Shown one piece after another: positions 1 to 8,682 of a stretch of 36,688 bases of DNA (the first letter of the stretch is position 1; each line of letters begins with the position of its first letter). The stretch is from contig NZ_CANMAX010000016.1 of the NCBI RefSeq assembly GCF_947495995.1, positions 1-36,688 of the forward strand. The letters are read 5' to 3'. The notes beneath the pieces were generated by a model, which worked only from the letters and a program-made list of their open reading frames with translations, did not search any database and was not told the DNA's origin. The translations under genes and the position numbers were made by a program. This DNA is from an uncultured Tenacibaculum sp. Its GTDB lineage: Bacteria > Bacteroidota > Bacteroidia > Flavobacteriales > Flavobacteriaceae.

Positions 1-831
1 AGTGGAATCAATACTACTGCTAATGTTGCACGATTAACAAAAGGTAACGGATCAGAAGTTTGGGCAGGAGGATTCTTCGAAGTTCCTTCTCCATTAGATT
101 TAACAACTTTCTCTAAGGTAAGTGTTAAAACCTGGTCGCCAAAACAAGGTATTACGGTTCGTTTGAAGTTGGAAACATCAGATCCAGCTTTATTCCATGA
201 ACTTGATTTAACCACAGGAGTTGCCAATGCATGGGAAGAATTAGTTTATGATTTCAGTGGCGCACCAGATTATGATTATACCAAAGTAGTAATCTTCTTT
301 GATTTTGGAAATAGAGGAGATGGCAGTGAGTATTATTATGATGAAATCACTTTGGTTAATGATGCTGGAGGAGTTGCACCATCAGTATTCCAAGATTTTG
401 AAGGCACAGCACCAGCATTCACAAGTTTTGGAGGCGCAGGCGTTGAAGTTATTACCAATCCAGATATGAGCGGAATAAACACAACGGCCAATGTTGCTAG
501 ATTAATTAAAGGCAATAATTCAGAAGTTTGGGCAGGCGGCTTTTTCGAAGTTCCTTCTCCATTAGATTTAGATACGTATTCAAAAATTAGTGTGAAAACT
601 TGGTCACCGAAACAAGGTATTACGGTTCGTTTTAAATTAGAAACATCAGATCCAGCTTTATTCCACGAAGTTGATTTAACTACAGGAGTAGCCAATGCAT
701 GGGAAGAGTTAGTTTATGATTTTAGTGGAGCTCCAGATTATGATTATACCAAAGTAGTAATCTTCTTTGATTTTGGAAATAGAGGAGACGATAGTGCGTA
801 TTACTATGATGAATTAACATTAACGAATTAA
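1..831 (+). CDS. Surface glycan-binding-like protein, C-terminal part (5' end outside window)
   Basis: The frame is open from base 1 and ends with TAA at 829-831, so this is the C-terminal 276 residues of a longer protein. It holds two copies of one module with a period of 468 bases (156 residues): copy one starts at base 1 with SGINTTANVARL, copy two at base 469 with the same words. Each copy has FFEVPSPLDL, KTWSPKQGITVR, a LETSDPALFHE stretch and an aromatic FDFGNRGD...YYYDE end, all consistent with a beta-sandwich carbohydrate-binding fold (CBM4/9-like by appearance). Only four bases separate its stop from the GH16 lipoprotein that follows, so both lie in one glucan-utilisation operon. I infer a role in holding polysaccharide at the outer surface. 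The ligand and the start are unknown. ATG 163 is internal and not the true start. Confidence 0.8.
   Translation, partial: SGINTTANVARLTKGNGSEVWAGGFFEVPSPLDLTTFSKVSVKTWSPKQGITVRLKLETSDPALFHELDLTTGVANAWEELVYDFSGAPDYDYTKVVIFFDFGNRGDGSEYYYDEITLVNDAGGVAPSVFQDFEGTAPAFTSFGGAGVEVITNPDMSGINTTANVARLIKGNNSEVWAGGFFEVPSPLDLDTYSKISVKTWSPKQGITVRFKLETSDPALFHEVDLTTGVANAWEELVYDFSGAPDYDYTKVVIFFDFGNRGDDSAYYYDELTLTN
1..831 (+). repeat. Tandem 468-bp coding repeat, two visible copies
   Basis: The unit starting at base 1 recurs from base 469. The proteins are nearly identical over about 120 residues, whereas the DNA differs at many synonymous sites (for example ggaatcaatactactgct against ggaataaacacaacggcc), with short identical tracts such as attacggttcgtt. 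More copies may lie upstream of the window. Confidence 0.85.
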
Positions 832-835
832 ACTA

Positions 836-2512
836 ATGAAAGCAATGAAAATACAGAGATATATACAGTTAGGATTATTACTATTAAGTTTAGTATTGCT
901 TCATAGTTGTGAGGAGAATACCTACGAATTTGGTGATATTGTAACACCAAGTAACATCAATATAGTAGCAGAGATTATTGGTCAAGATGCTACAAATCCG
1001 AACGGAGATGGAAGTGGAGTTGTAAACTTTACAGCCACGGCAGACGATGCTTTATCGTTCAAGTTTATTTACAACGGATCAGAAGCTACCAAACCCGATG
1101 GAAAGATTACTTATAACTTCAGTGAACTGGGCGTAAACACGTACACAGTTTCTGTAGTTGCTATAGGAACAGGAGGAGTAAGTTCAAGTAAAACGATACA
1201 AGTAGATGTATTGGCATTATACTCAGCCCCAGATGATTTAAAACAAATGTTATACGGATTCGATCCAGCAAATCCAGATGCAGTAACATCAAAAACATGG
1301 AGAATTAAATCAGAAGTGAATGCACATTTTGGAGTTGGACCACCAGAAGAAACTTCTCCAATTTGGTTTGCAGCTCCACCGGGAGATAAAGCAAGTACAG
1401 GAATGTACGATGATCGTTATGTATTTAATTCAGATGGAACATTTAAAATAATTACAAATTCAGTAAATGACGATCCTGCAGAAGATCCATCAGGAACTAT
1501 TTTTGGTCAAGCCGGACCATTAGATCAAGATTTCGGAGATCAGGGGTTAACACCAAATGGAAATAACGAGCATGAGAATTATGCGAAAGATGATTTTACA
1601 GGAAATTGGAGTTTAACTGCACCAGTAGGTCAAGAAACATTAAGTTTAACGAATAACGGCTTCTTCGGTTTTTATGTAGGTGATAATGGAACATTCTCAA
1701 TTTTAAGTAGATCAGCAACAGAAATGAATGTTAAAATTATAGGAAACGATGGTTTAAGTTGGTTCTTTATTTTAACTACAGAAGAGCCTGAAACTACTGC
1801 ACCTTCGATGTTCGATACCTTAATTTGGGAAGATGATTTTAATACAAATGGTTCACCAGATCCAACAAAATGGACTTACGATATTGGTACAGGCACCAAT
1901 GGTTGGGGAAATAACGAAGTACAATATTATACGAATAGAACAGATAATGCAGTTGTAGAAAACGGAAATTTAGTAATCACTGCAAAACGTGAGAGCTTTT
2001 CTGGAAGTAATTATACATCTGCAAGATTAAAAACACAGGGATTATTCGATTTTAAGTATGGTAGAGTAGAAGTTAGAGCAAAGTTGCCAGAAGGAGCAGG
2101 TACATGGCCTGCAATTTGGATGCTAGGCTCTAATTTCCCTACTGTAGGTTGGCCATTTTCTGGTGAAATAGATATAATGGAGCAAACTGGAGCTGATAAA
2201 AATACGGTTCTTGCTACGTGTCATTGGCAAGATACAGCAAGTAATACCAAAGCAGATTTTACTCAAACTACTGCAATAACAAATGGAACATCAGAATTTC
2301 ATATATATAGTTTAGAATGGACAGATACTAGTATTAGTATATTTTTAGATGGCGTAAAGTATTACGAGTTAGCTAATACATCGGCATTACCATTCAACGA
2401 GAATTTCTTTTTGATCTTAAATGTAGCTATGGGAGGAACTTTAGGTGGCTCTATAGATTCAAGTTTCTCTGAAGCTACAATGGAAATTGATTACGTAAGA
2501 GTATATCAATAG
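836..2512 (+). CDS. Lipoprotein: PKD-like/binding region fused to GH16 endo-beta-1,3-glucanase
   Basis: This 558-residue protein begins with a lipoprotein signal (lipobox LLHSC, Cys25). Residues about 40-125 form a PKD/Ig-like sandwich. Residues about 130-320 (TWRIKSEVNAHFGVG, YDDRYVFNSDGTF, DDFTGNWSL) resemble the beta-rich region of SusE/F-like binding lipoproteins. Residues about 330-558 are a GH16 domain with WTYDIGTGTNGWGNNEVQYYT, GRVEVRAKLPEGAGTWPAIWML and the catalytic EIDIME motif: Glu444 nucleophile, Asp446, Glu449 acid/base. GH16 enzymes of this type hydrolyse laminarin-like beta-1,3-glucans internally with retention. The start is four bases after the previous stop; an in-frame ATG at 845 is an alternative. 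The fusion of a binding region with the enzyme on one lipid-anchored chain is the unusual part. Substrate is inferred from family and neighbours. Confidence 0.9.
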   Translation: MKAMKIQRYIQLGLLLLSLVLLHSCEENTYEFGDIVTPSNINIVAEIIGQDATNPNGDGSGVVNFTATADDALSFKFIYNGSEATKPDGKITYNFSELGVNTYTVSVVAIGTGGVSSSKTIQVDVLALYSAPDDLKQMLYGFDPANPDAVTSKTWRIKSEVNAHFGVGPPEETSPIWFAAPPGDKASTGMYDDRYVFNSDGTFKIITNSVNDDPAEDPSGTIFGQAGPLDQDFGDQGLTPNGNNEHENYAKDDFTGNWSLTAPVGQETLSLTNNGFFGFYVGDNGTFSILSRSATEMNVKIIGNDGLSWFFILTTEEPETTAPSMFDTLIWEDDFNTNGSPDPTKWTYDIGTGTNGWGNNEVQYYTNRTDNAVVENGNLVITAKRESFSGSNYTSARLKTQGLFDFKYGRVEVRAKLPEGAGTWPAIWMLGSNFPTVGWPFSGEIDIMEQTGADKNTVLATCHWQDTASNTKADFTQTTAITNGTSEFHIYSLEWTDTSISIFLDGVKYYELANTSALPFNENFFLILNVAMGGTLGGSIDSSFSEATMEIDYVRVYQ

Positions 2513-2534
2513 TGTAAATTAGTTTGATTAATTC

Positions 2535-2567
2535 AAAGAGGTTAAATTAGTAATGTTTAACCTCTTT
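2535..2567 (+). terminator. Intra-operon hairpin between GH16 and GH3 genes
   Basis: AAAGAGGTTAAA (2535-2546) pairs perfectly with TTTAACCTCTTT (2556-2567) around a nine-base loop. The T tract after the stem is short, so it may be a partial terminator or an mRNA processing/stability hairpin that sets different levels of the GH16 and GH3 products. Confidence 0.55.
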
Positions 2568-2579
2568 TAAAATTTAAAT

Positions 2580-4841
2580 ATGAAAAATTATATCCTATTA
2601 ATATTGGTTTGCATTGCACTTGTCAATTGTAAAAGTGAATCTAAATCAAATGATGTAGCTAAAAGTACTATTGATAAAAAAGTAGATTCTTTATTAAATC
2701 TGATGACTTTGGAAGAAAAAATTGGACAAATGAATCAGTACAATGGTTTTTGGGATGTTACTGGTCCTGTTCCAAGTGAAGGAGATGCAGCTAAAAAATA
2801 TGAACATTTACGTAAAGGTTGGGTTGGTTCAATGCTAAATGTAAGAGGAGTAGAAAATGTTCGAAAAGTTCAAAAAGTAGCAGTTGAAGAAAGTCGATTA
2901 GGAATTCCTTTAATTATCGGTTTTGATGTAATTCATGGATATGAAACTCAAAGTCCAATTCCAATTGCAGAAGCGGCGAGTTGGGATTTAAAAGCGATAC
3001 AAAAATCTGCACAAATGGCTGCAAAAGAAGCAGCAGCAGCGGGAATTAATTGGACTTTCGCTCCAATGGTAGATGTTTCTAGAGACGCAAGATGGGGAAG
3101 AGTTATGGAAGGCGCTGGAGAGGATGTGTTTTTAGGTAGTAAAATAGCAGTGGCTAGAGTAGAAGGATTTCAAGGTAAAGATTTATCAAATGAAGAAACA
3201 TTATCGGCTTGTGCAAAACATTTCGCAGCTTATGGATTTGCCGAATCAGGTAAAGATTATAATACTGCAGATATTGGTATATCTACTTTGTATAATACAG
3301 TTTTACCTCCGTTTAAAGCAGCTAAAAATGCTGGAGTAAGAACGTTTATGAATTCTTTTAATGAACTTAACGGAATACCTGCAACTGGTGATAAATTTTT
3401 ACAGAGAGATATTTTAAAAGGAGAATGGGCTTTTGATGGTTTTGTTGTTTCAGATTGGGGTTCTATCATGGAAATGATGGATCACGGTTATGCAAGTGAT
3501 AAAAAACATGCTGCAGCTTTAGCAGCAAACGCAGGTTCAGATATGGATATGGAATCATACGCTTATGTAAATGAGTTGTCTGGTTTGGTTAAAGAAGGAA
3601 TAGTTTCTGAAGAAGTAATTAACGATGCTGCTAGAAGAATTTTAAAAGTAAAGTTCGAATTAGGTTTATTCGAAAATCCATATAAATACTGCGATGAAAA
3701 GCGTGAGAAAGAAGTTATAGGAAGTAAAGAAATGCATGATGCAGCTTTAGATATGGCAAAAAAATCTATTGTGTTATTAAAGAATGAAAATAACTTACTT
3801 CCGCTAGAAAAATCAGGAAAGAAAATAGCTTTAATTGGTGCTTTAGCTTCAGATAAAAATAGTCCATTAGGTAGTTGGAGATTAGCAGCAAAAGATAATT
3901 CTGCAATTTCTGTATTAGAAGGAATGCAAAAATATCCTGATAATGAATTAACCTATGCAGAAGGTGCAGCAGTAGTTTATGGAGCTACAAATTTTGTTCA
4001 TGAAGTTAACGTAAATACGAAAGACACCTCTAAATTTAAAGAAGCAATACAAACGGCTAAAAATGCCGATGTTGTTGTTATGGTTTTAGGTGAAGTAGGG
4101 TTTCAAAGTGGTGAAGCCAGAAGTAGCGCTAATTTAGGTTTACCTGGTGTTCAACAAGAACTATTAGAAGCTATTTATAATGTAAACAAGAATATAGTTT
4201 TAGTTTTAAATAATGGAAGACCTTTAACAATTACGTGGGCAGATAATCATGTTCCTGCAATAGTAGAAGCGTGGCAATTAGGTTCACAAGCAGGAAATGC
4301 AATTGCTGAAATTTTATATGGGGATTATAATCCTAGCGGAAAATTACCAATGACATTTCCAAGATCAGTTGGTCAAGTTCCAATTTATTACAATCCAAAA
4401 AATACAGGAAGACCAGGACCAAAGAAGGAAGTGTTTTGGTCACATTATCAAGATGAATCAAATGCACCTTTGTATCCATTCGGACATGGGCTGAGTTATA
4501 CAACTTTTAACTATTCAAATTTAAAAGTATCTGCTGCTTCTAATGAAGTTAAAGTTTCTGTCACAGTAACTAATACAGGTAAAGTAGTTGGAAAAGAGGT
4601 TGTACAATTGTATATTAGAGATATAATAGCAAGTGTAACTAGACCGGTAAAAGAATTAAAAGGTTTCGAATTAATATCTTTAAAACCATCAGAATCTAAA
4701 GAAATTACATTTACACTTACAGAAAAAGAATTAGGATTCTTCAACAATCAAGGAAAGTATATTGTAGAACCAGGAGAATTTAAAGTATTCGTGGGGGGAA
4801 GTTCAGTGACATCATTAGAAACAATTTTTCAATATCAATAA
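2580..4841 (+). CDS. bglX: GH3 beta-glucosidase lipoprotein (BglX-like)
   Basis: This 753-residue protein has the full length of BglX-type GH3 enzymes. A lipoprotein signal (LVNC, Cys17) is followed by the N-terminal TIM barrel (KIGQMNQYNG; GFDVIHGYETQSPIPIAEAA; WTFAPMVDVSRDARWGRVME; SACAKHFAAYG), with the nucleophile Asp292 in GFVVSDWGS. The middle sandwich carries LLKNENNLLPL and GEVGFQSGEARSSANLGLPG, and a C-terminal fibronectin-III-like domain starts near YPFGHGLSYTTF. GH3 enzymes of this group release glucose from the non-reducing ends of beta-glucan oligosaccharides. Between two GH16 glucanases, it most likely finishes laminarin-type oligosaccharides in the periplasm. It is separated from the upstream gene by a hairpin and from the next gene by two bases. 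The bglX symbol reflects subfamily likeness only. Confidence 0.93.
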   Translation: MKNYILLILVCIALVNCKSESKSNDVAKSTIDKKVDSLLNLMTLEEKIGQMNQYNGFWDVTGPVPSEGDAAKKYEHLRKGWVGSMLNVRGVENVRKVQKVAVEESRLGIPLIIGFDVIHGYETQSPIPIAEAASWDLKAIQKSAQMAAKEAAAAGINWTFAPMVDVSRDARWGRVMEGAGEDVFLGSKIAVARVEGFQGKDLSNEETLSACAKHFAAYGFAESGKDYNTADIGISTLYNTVLPPFKAAKNAGVRTFMNSFNELNGIPATGDKFLQRDILKGEWAFDGFVVSDWGSIMEMMDHGYASDKKHAAALAANAGSDMDMESYAYVNELSGLVKEGIVSEEVINDAARRILKVKFELGLFENPYKYCDEKREKEVIGSKEMHDAALDMAKKSIVLLKNENNLLPLEKSGKKIALIGALASDKNSPLGSWRLAAKDNSAISVLEGMQKYPDNELTYAEGAAVVYGATNFVHEVNVNTKDTSKFKEAIQTAKNADVVVMVLGEVGFQSGEARSSANLGLPGVQQELLEAIYNVNKNIVLVLNNGRPLTITWADNHVPAIVEAWQLGSQAGNAIAEILYGDYNPSGKLPMTFPRSVGQVPIYYNPKNTGRPGPKKEVFWSHYQDESNAPLYPFGHGLSYTTFNYSNLKVSAASNEVKVSVTVTNTGKVVGKEVVQLYIRDIIASVTRPVKELKGFELISLKPSESKEITFTLTEKELGFFNNQGKYIVEPGEFKVFVGGSSVTSLETIFQYQ

Positions 4842-4843
4842 AA

Positions 4844-5614
4844 ATGAAAACCCCAATATTATTAACCGCCTTATTGATACTTCTGTTATCATGTGAAACT
4901 AAAAAAGAAACTGAAAAACTCATTTTTCATCAAGATTTTAATGCTCAAAAGTTAGACACTTCACTTTGGAATTTTGATCTTGGAAATGGCTGTCCTAATC
5001 TCTGTGGATGGGGAAACAACGAACGTCAGTTATATACCAAAGAAAATGTGAGTGTAAAAGACGGAAAATTAGTTATTAAAGCTACGAAACAAGATTCCTC
5101 ATATTTCTCGGGTAAGATTCATACAAAATCAAAATTTGAATTTACTTACGGAACAATTGAAGTTAAAGCTAAACTTCCTCAAGGTCACGGATTATGGCCA
5201 GCAATCTGGATGTTAGGTCATGATATTGACAAAAATACTTGGCCAGCTTGTGGAGAAATAGATATTATGGAGTATGTAGGTAAAGAACCTCACACAATTT
5301 ATACTTCTTTACACAATAGTTCTAGCTACGGAAATACGATAAACTCTAAAAAAACGACAAAGAAAAACATAGAAGAAGGCTTTCATGTTTATAAAACTGA
5401 ATGGTCTAAAGATGCGATTGTTTTTTATATCGATGGAGAAAAAGTATATACGTATTCTCCTAATGAAAAAGATGAGAAAAATTGGCCTTACGATAAACCA
5501 TTCTATCTGATTTTAAACTTAGCAATAGGAGGTAATTTTGGAGGCCCAGAAGTAGATGATAATATTTTTCCGCAAGAATTTATCATCGATTATATCAAAG
5601 TATATTCATTATAA
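4844..5614 (+). CDS. GH16 endo-beta-glucanase lipoprotein, single domain
   Basis: This 256-residue lipoprotein (LLSC, Cys17) is almost only a GH16 domain: FHQDFNAQKLDTSLWNFDLG, GWGNNERQLYT, GTIEVKAKLPQGHGLWPAIWML and the catalytic EIDIME with Glu138, Asp140 and Glu143, then FYLILNLAIGGNFGG and the closing FIIDYIKVY strand. It starts two bases after the GH3 stop, so the two are probably translated from one message. It is related to the GH16 domain of the 836-2512 protein but lacks the PKD and binding regions, so the operon offers a tethered multi-domain glucanase and a compact one. The likely substrate is beta-1,3- or mixed beta-1,3/1,6-glucan, inferred from family and context. A strong terminator follows. 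Confidence 0.93.
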   Translation: MKTPILLTALLILLLSCETKKETEKLIFHQDFNAQKLDTSLWNFDLGNGCPNLCGWGNNERQLYTKENVSVKDGKLVIKATKQDSSYFSGKIHTKSKFEFTYGTIEVKAKLPQGHGLWPAIWMLGHDIDKNTWPACGEIDIMEYVGKEPHTIYTSLHNSSSYGNTINSKKTTKKNIEEGFHVYKTEWSKDAIVFYIDGEKVYTYSPNEKDEKNWPYDKPFYLILNLAIGGNFGGPEVDDNIFPQEFIIDYIKVYSL

Positions 5615-5640
5615 GTTAATAGTTAATTTGTTTTTTTCTG

Positions 5641-5671
5641 AAAAGATTGCCTTGTAAAGGCAATCTTTTTT
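5641..5671. terminator. Rho-independent terminator, probably bidirectional
   Basis: AAAAGATTGCCTT (5641-5653) pairs perfectly with AAGGCAATCTTTT (5657-5669) around a three-base loop and runs into T residues. A-rich sequence on the left gives T residues on the other strand. It lies between the convergent GH16 and AraC genes. Confidence 0.9.
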
Positions 5672-5684
5672 ATTTGAAAAAGAG

Positions 5685-6569
5685 CTAACCATTACAAGTT
5701 GCACGTTTCATTAACATATATTCACCATTAGTTTTAAATTCTTTAATGGTAACACCTGTATAGCGTTTGAAAGTTTTAGATAAATGACTAACATCAGAAA
5801 AATCTAGATCGCTAGCAATTTCAGTAAGTGTAAAATCAGAGTTAAGTAATCGAATTTCTACAAGTCTTAGTTTCGCTTTTATAATGTATTCTCGTAACGA
5901 TATTTTCACCTGTTTTTTAAAAAACTCACTTACATAAGTGGGCGACATTGAAAAAACATGAGCTAAATTTTCAATCTTTAACAACTCAGAATTATCAATA
6001 TGTTCGTTAATATAAATCAGCATTTTAGTAATTCTTTCATCAGTATTATTCTGAGCAATTTCAAAAAAGTCACCTTTCTTAATATTACGAATTAATATTT
6101 CTAAAATACTAGTCATTAAACTTTTGATGAGTGATAAAGCATTGTTATGTTGCTGTTTCGATTCTTCTAAAATCATCATCAGTAAATTTTCTAGGTAGTT
6201 TCTGTCAACTTCATTTTTAATAATATCTCCAGGAAGTTGATTGTAATTAGAAAGTATATAGGCAGCTTCTTTAAACCAAGCATTTCTATCGATAGATGTT
6301 TTACTAATGTTTTTAAAAAATGCATCGGTAAATTTTAAGAAGATAAACTCAGAAGGAGATTCGATATCAAACTTATGACATTTCAACGGCGGAAGTAAAA
6401 AAATACTACCTGCTTTATATTCATAATCATTGTAATCAATACACTGCGTTCCTTTTCCTTTTTTTACAAAAACCAGTTCAAAAAAATTGTTTTTAACAGG
6501 TCTTGGTCTCCATTCAGAAAGATTTAGTTTTTGTATTTCAAAAGGTTTATCTACTTCTAATACTTGCAT
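5685..6569 (-). CDS. AraC-family transcriptional regulator
   Basis: This 294-residue protein has an N-terminal cupin-like sensor (residues about 15-90: FFELVFVKKGKGTQCIDYNDYEYKAGSIFLLPP) and a C-terminal AraC/XylS double helix-turn-helix (about 190-285: FSMSPTYVSEFFKKQVKISL, LTEIASDLDFSDVSHLSKTF, KRYTGVTIKEF). It is transcribed divergently from the two-gene yellow-like/cupin unit starting at 6729 and convergently with the glucan operon. The shared 159-base upstream gap makes local control of 6729-8662 the simplest inference; the effector is unknown. A minus-strand TACTTTTG element at 6641-6648 could serve its own promoter. Control of the glucan operon is possible but less supported. Confidence 0.9.
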   Translation of the reverse strand: MQVLEVDKPFEIQKLNLSEWRPRPVKNNFFELVFVKKGKGTQCIDYNDYEYKAGSIFLLPPLKCHKFDIESPSEFIFLKFTDAFFKNISKTSIDRNAWFKEAAYILSNYNQLPGDIIKNEVDRNYLENLLMMILEESKQQHNNALSLIKSLMTSILEILIRNIKKGDFFEIAQNNTDERITKMLIYINEHIDNSELLKIENLAHVFSMSPTYVSEFFKKQVKISLREYIIKAKLRLVEIRLLNSDFTLTEIASDLDFSDVSHLSKTFKRYTGVTIKEFKTNGEYMLMKRATCNG

Positions 6570-6640
6570 TTTATATGTATTTGCTAGTAAATTTAGGTAA
6601 AATCCTTATAATTTTCATACGTTAAATACTGTTAAACCTT

Positions 6641-6648
6641 CAAAAGTA
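6641..6648 (-). promoter_or_regulatory. Probable -7 element for the AraC gene (TACTTTTG)
   Basis: The plus-strand bases CAAAAGTA read TACTTTTG on the minus strand, matching the Bacteroidota TAnnTTTG element 72-79 bases upstream of the AraC start. I see no clear -33 TTG at the usual distance, so confidence is moderate. Confidence 0.4.
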
Positions 6649-6675
6649 CAAAAAAGACCATTTTAAATACCTGAA

Positions 6676-6702
6676 TTTGTACAACAGTCGAATTTAAATT
6701 TG
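6676..6702 (+). promoter_or_regulatory. Probable promoter of the yellow-like/cupin operon
   Basis: TTTG (6676-6679) and TAAATTTG (6695-6702) match the Bacteroidota -33 and -7 elements with a 15-base spacer, slightly short of the usual distance. Transcription would start near 6707, leaving a leader of about 20 bases before ATG 6729. Confidence 0.5.
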
Positions 6703-6728
6703 CATTCTAATCAAAAGAAGAAACTAAA

Positions 6729-7790
6729 ATGAGAAGAATATTTGTAATCATTATCACTATCGTATTAGCTATTTCGTGCAAAAATAAAGCTGTTAAAACA
6801 GAGCAAGAAGTTAAAAAAGAACCAGTAGTAGAAAAAAAAGCTACTATACCTGTAGTTGAAACTGTCTTTTCAAGTCAAGATATTAGACCGTGTAATATTG
6901 CAATGGATACTCAGAAAAATGTTTATGTAAGTATAAATCCTTTAACACCTTCAAACACGAAAGTTTTTAAACTGAATATTGATGGAGCAAATACTGGTGA
7001 ACCTTATCCGAATGATGATCTTGTAACTGGAAAAGAATCACATATAAAAGCTATTATTGGAATAAAAACAGATAGCAAGGGGAATTTATGGATGTTAGAT
7101 ATGGCGAACAAACAATTTTTAGTTTGGAATACAGGAAATAATGCTTTAGAAAAGACATTGAAAATACCAGCAGATGTAACTATTGAAACTAGTTTTTTAC
7201 AAGATTTTGTGATTGATGAAAAACACAATAGAGTAATTATTGCTGATATGACTCAAGGGGATTTAAAAAGTGCACCTTTGCCAGCATTTATTGTTATAAA
7301 CATAGAAACAGGAGAAGCGAAAAGAATGGCCCAAGGTCACCAATCAATGTTACCAGAAATTGAAGGCGGATTTGCTTTAAATCCGATAGCTATAGATCCA
7401 AGTTACAATTACATTTATTTTGGAGCCCTAAACGGAAGAACAATTTACAGAGTTCCTACACAAAGTTTTGAAAGTGATGCACAATTAAGGCAAACAATTG
7501 AAAAGTTTGGAGAAAAGTCATTTAGTGATGGTATTGCTGTTGATGCGAATGAAAATGTTTATGTCACAAATATTGAGAAAAACGAAATAGGTATCTTTAA
7601 CAAAGAAAACGGATTTAAAACATTAGCTAAACTACCAGAAAATCAATCTTGGCCAGATGGTTTGCATGTAGCTAATGATGGATATTTATACGGAACAGTA
7701 GATCAATTGAATAGAACAGCAGCACTTAATAACGGAAAAGACGAAAGTACAGGACCGTATTTAGTGGTAAGAACAAAATTGAGTAAATAA
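6729..7790 (+). CDS. Yellow/major-royal-jelly-like beta-propeller lipoprotein
   Basis: This 353-residue lipoprotein (AISC, Cys17) carries the hallmarks of the MRJP/yellow family (also annotated as L-dopachrome tautomerase-related): DIRPCNIAMDTQKNVYVSIN, a WMLDMANKQFLVWNTG blade, FVINIETGEAKRMAQGHQSM, and the NPIAIDPSYNYIYFGALNGR blade followed by YRVPT. Repeating 40-50 residue blades and ISDG/DGIAVDANENVYVTN-like segments indicate a six-bladed propeller. It is probably on the periplasmic side of a membrane. Family members bind small aromatic or amine ligands, and a few act as lactonases or tautomerases; the true substrate here is not known. It is followed after 17 bases by a cupin lipoprotein and preceded by a divergent AraC regulator, which suggests a small regulated exported catabolic or detoxifying pair. 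Confidence 0.8.
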   Translation: MRRIFVIIITIVLAISCKNKAVKTEQEVKKEPVVEKKATIPVVETVFSSQDIRPCNIAMDTQKNVYVSINPLTPSNTKVFKLNIDGANTGEPYPNDDLVTGKESHIKAIIGIKTDSKGNLWMLDMANKQFLVWNTGNNALEKTLKIPADVTIETSFLQDFVIDEKHNRVIIADMTQGDLKSAPLPAFIVINIETGEAKRMAQGHQSMLPEIEGGFALNPIAIDPSYNYIYFGALNGRTIYRVPTQSFESDAQLRQTIEKFGEKSFSDGIAVDANENVYVTNIEKNEIGIFNKENGFKTLAKLPENQSWPDGLHVANDGYLYGTVDQLNRTAALNNGKDESTGPYLVVRTKLSK

Positions 7791-7807
7791 ATCAGTAATT
7801 AGTAAGC

Positions 7808-8662
7808 ATGTTGAATAAAAGTATTGTATGTATTGGAATTCTTCTTTTAATCTTTTCTTGTAAACAACAGGAAAAAATAGAAGTTGAACAAGTTGAGGAG
7901 GAAATTGCAAATCCCACGAATAAAGTAAAATTAAGTAGTGAAATTGTCTGGGAAAAGTTAAATCCAGCAAGAGGAGATAAAAGTCCACAAGCAGGAACAG
8001 TTTGGGGAGATAGAAAAAGGAAAGTTTCAACAGGATTTTTAGCAAAGTTTGTTGATGGTTTTTCATCTCCACCTCATATTCATAACGTAACTTATAGAGC
8101 TGTAGTTATTAAAGGAGAAATCCATAACGACGATCCTGAAGCTGAAAATATGTGGATGAAACCTGGAAGCTTTTGGACACAACCTGAAGGAGAATCTCAT
8201 ATTACTTCTGCAAGAGGAAAAGAAAACATCGCTTATGTAGAAATAGATCACGGTCCGTATTTAGTTCGTCCTATCGATAAAGCCTTTGATAATGGAGAAC
8301 GACCAGTAAATATTGATGTTTCTAATATTATTTGGTTAGCTAATAACGAAACAAATATAATATCATCTAATAGTAACGCTAAAATTAGTTTCTTATGGAA
8401 AAGTAACAAAGCCGATAATTTACAAGGTTTGTTTGTGAAATTTCCTAAAGGATTTAAAGGTGCTTTAAAAAGTGATGGAACTATTTTTCATTCCATTGTT
8501 GTTTCTGGTGAATTAGATTATGAATTGCCAAAAGAAAAAACAATTAAGAAGCTCGATATTGGAAGTTATTTTACTTCTGAAGGAAAATCTATACACAACA
8601 TCACTTCAGAAAATGGAGCTGTTGTATATATAAGAACTAATGGAAAAATAAAAATAGATTAA
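7808..8662 (+). CDS. DUF4437 cupin lipoprotein
   Basis: This 284-residue lipoprotein (IFSC, Cys18) contains two cupin-like halves. The first has the metal-site style segment FSSPPHIHNVTYRAVVIKGE, then MWMKPGSFWTQPEGESHIT and YVEIDHGPYLVRP. The second half runs SFLWKSNKADNLQGLFVKFP, IFHSIVVSGELDYEL and IGSYFTSEGKSIHNI. This order matches DUF4437 (ChrR-like double cupin) proteins, whose reaction is unknown. The first half keeps the histidines while the second retains fewer. It lies 17 bases after the propeller gene and is followed by a strong terminator, so these two genes form one unit. I infer a metal-dependent or ligand-binding role linked to the propeller protein. Confidence 0.8.
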   Translation: MLNKSIVCIGILLLIFSCKQQEKIEVEQVEEEIANPTNKVKLSSEIVWEKLNPARGDKSPQAGTVWGDRKRKVSTGFLAKFVDGFSSPPHIHNVTYRAVVIKGEIHNDDPEAENMWMKPGSFWTQPEGESHITSARGKENIAYVEIDHGPYLVRPIDKAFDNGERPVNIDVSNIIWLANNETNIISSNSNAKISFLWKSNKADNLQGLFVKFPKGFKGALKSDGTIFHSIVVSGELDYELPKEKTIKKLDIGSYFTSEGKSIHNITSENGAVVYIRTNGKIKID

Positions 8663-8682
8663 CTGTTTGATATATATGCTTT

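Noticed and set aside
336..695. Minus-strand 119-codon ORF opposite the duplicated surface module
   Set aside because: The plus-strand frame has clear repeats and joins the operon; the minus frame only mirrors it.
7761..8251. Minus-strand ORFs opposite the cupin gene
   Set aside because: They are shadows of a well-supported plus-strand gene with family motifs and a lipoprotein signal.
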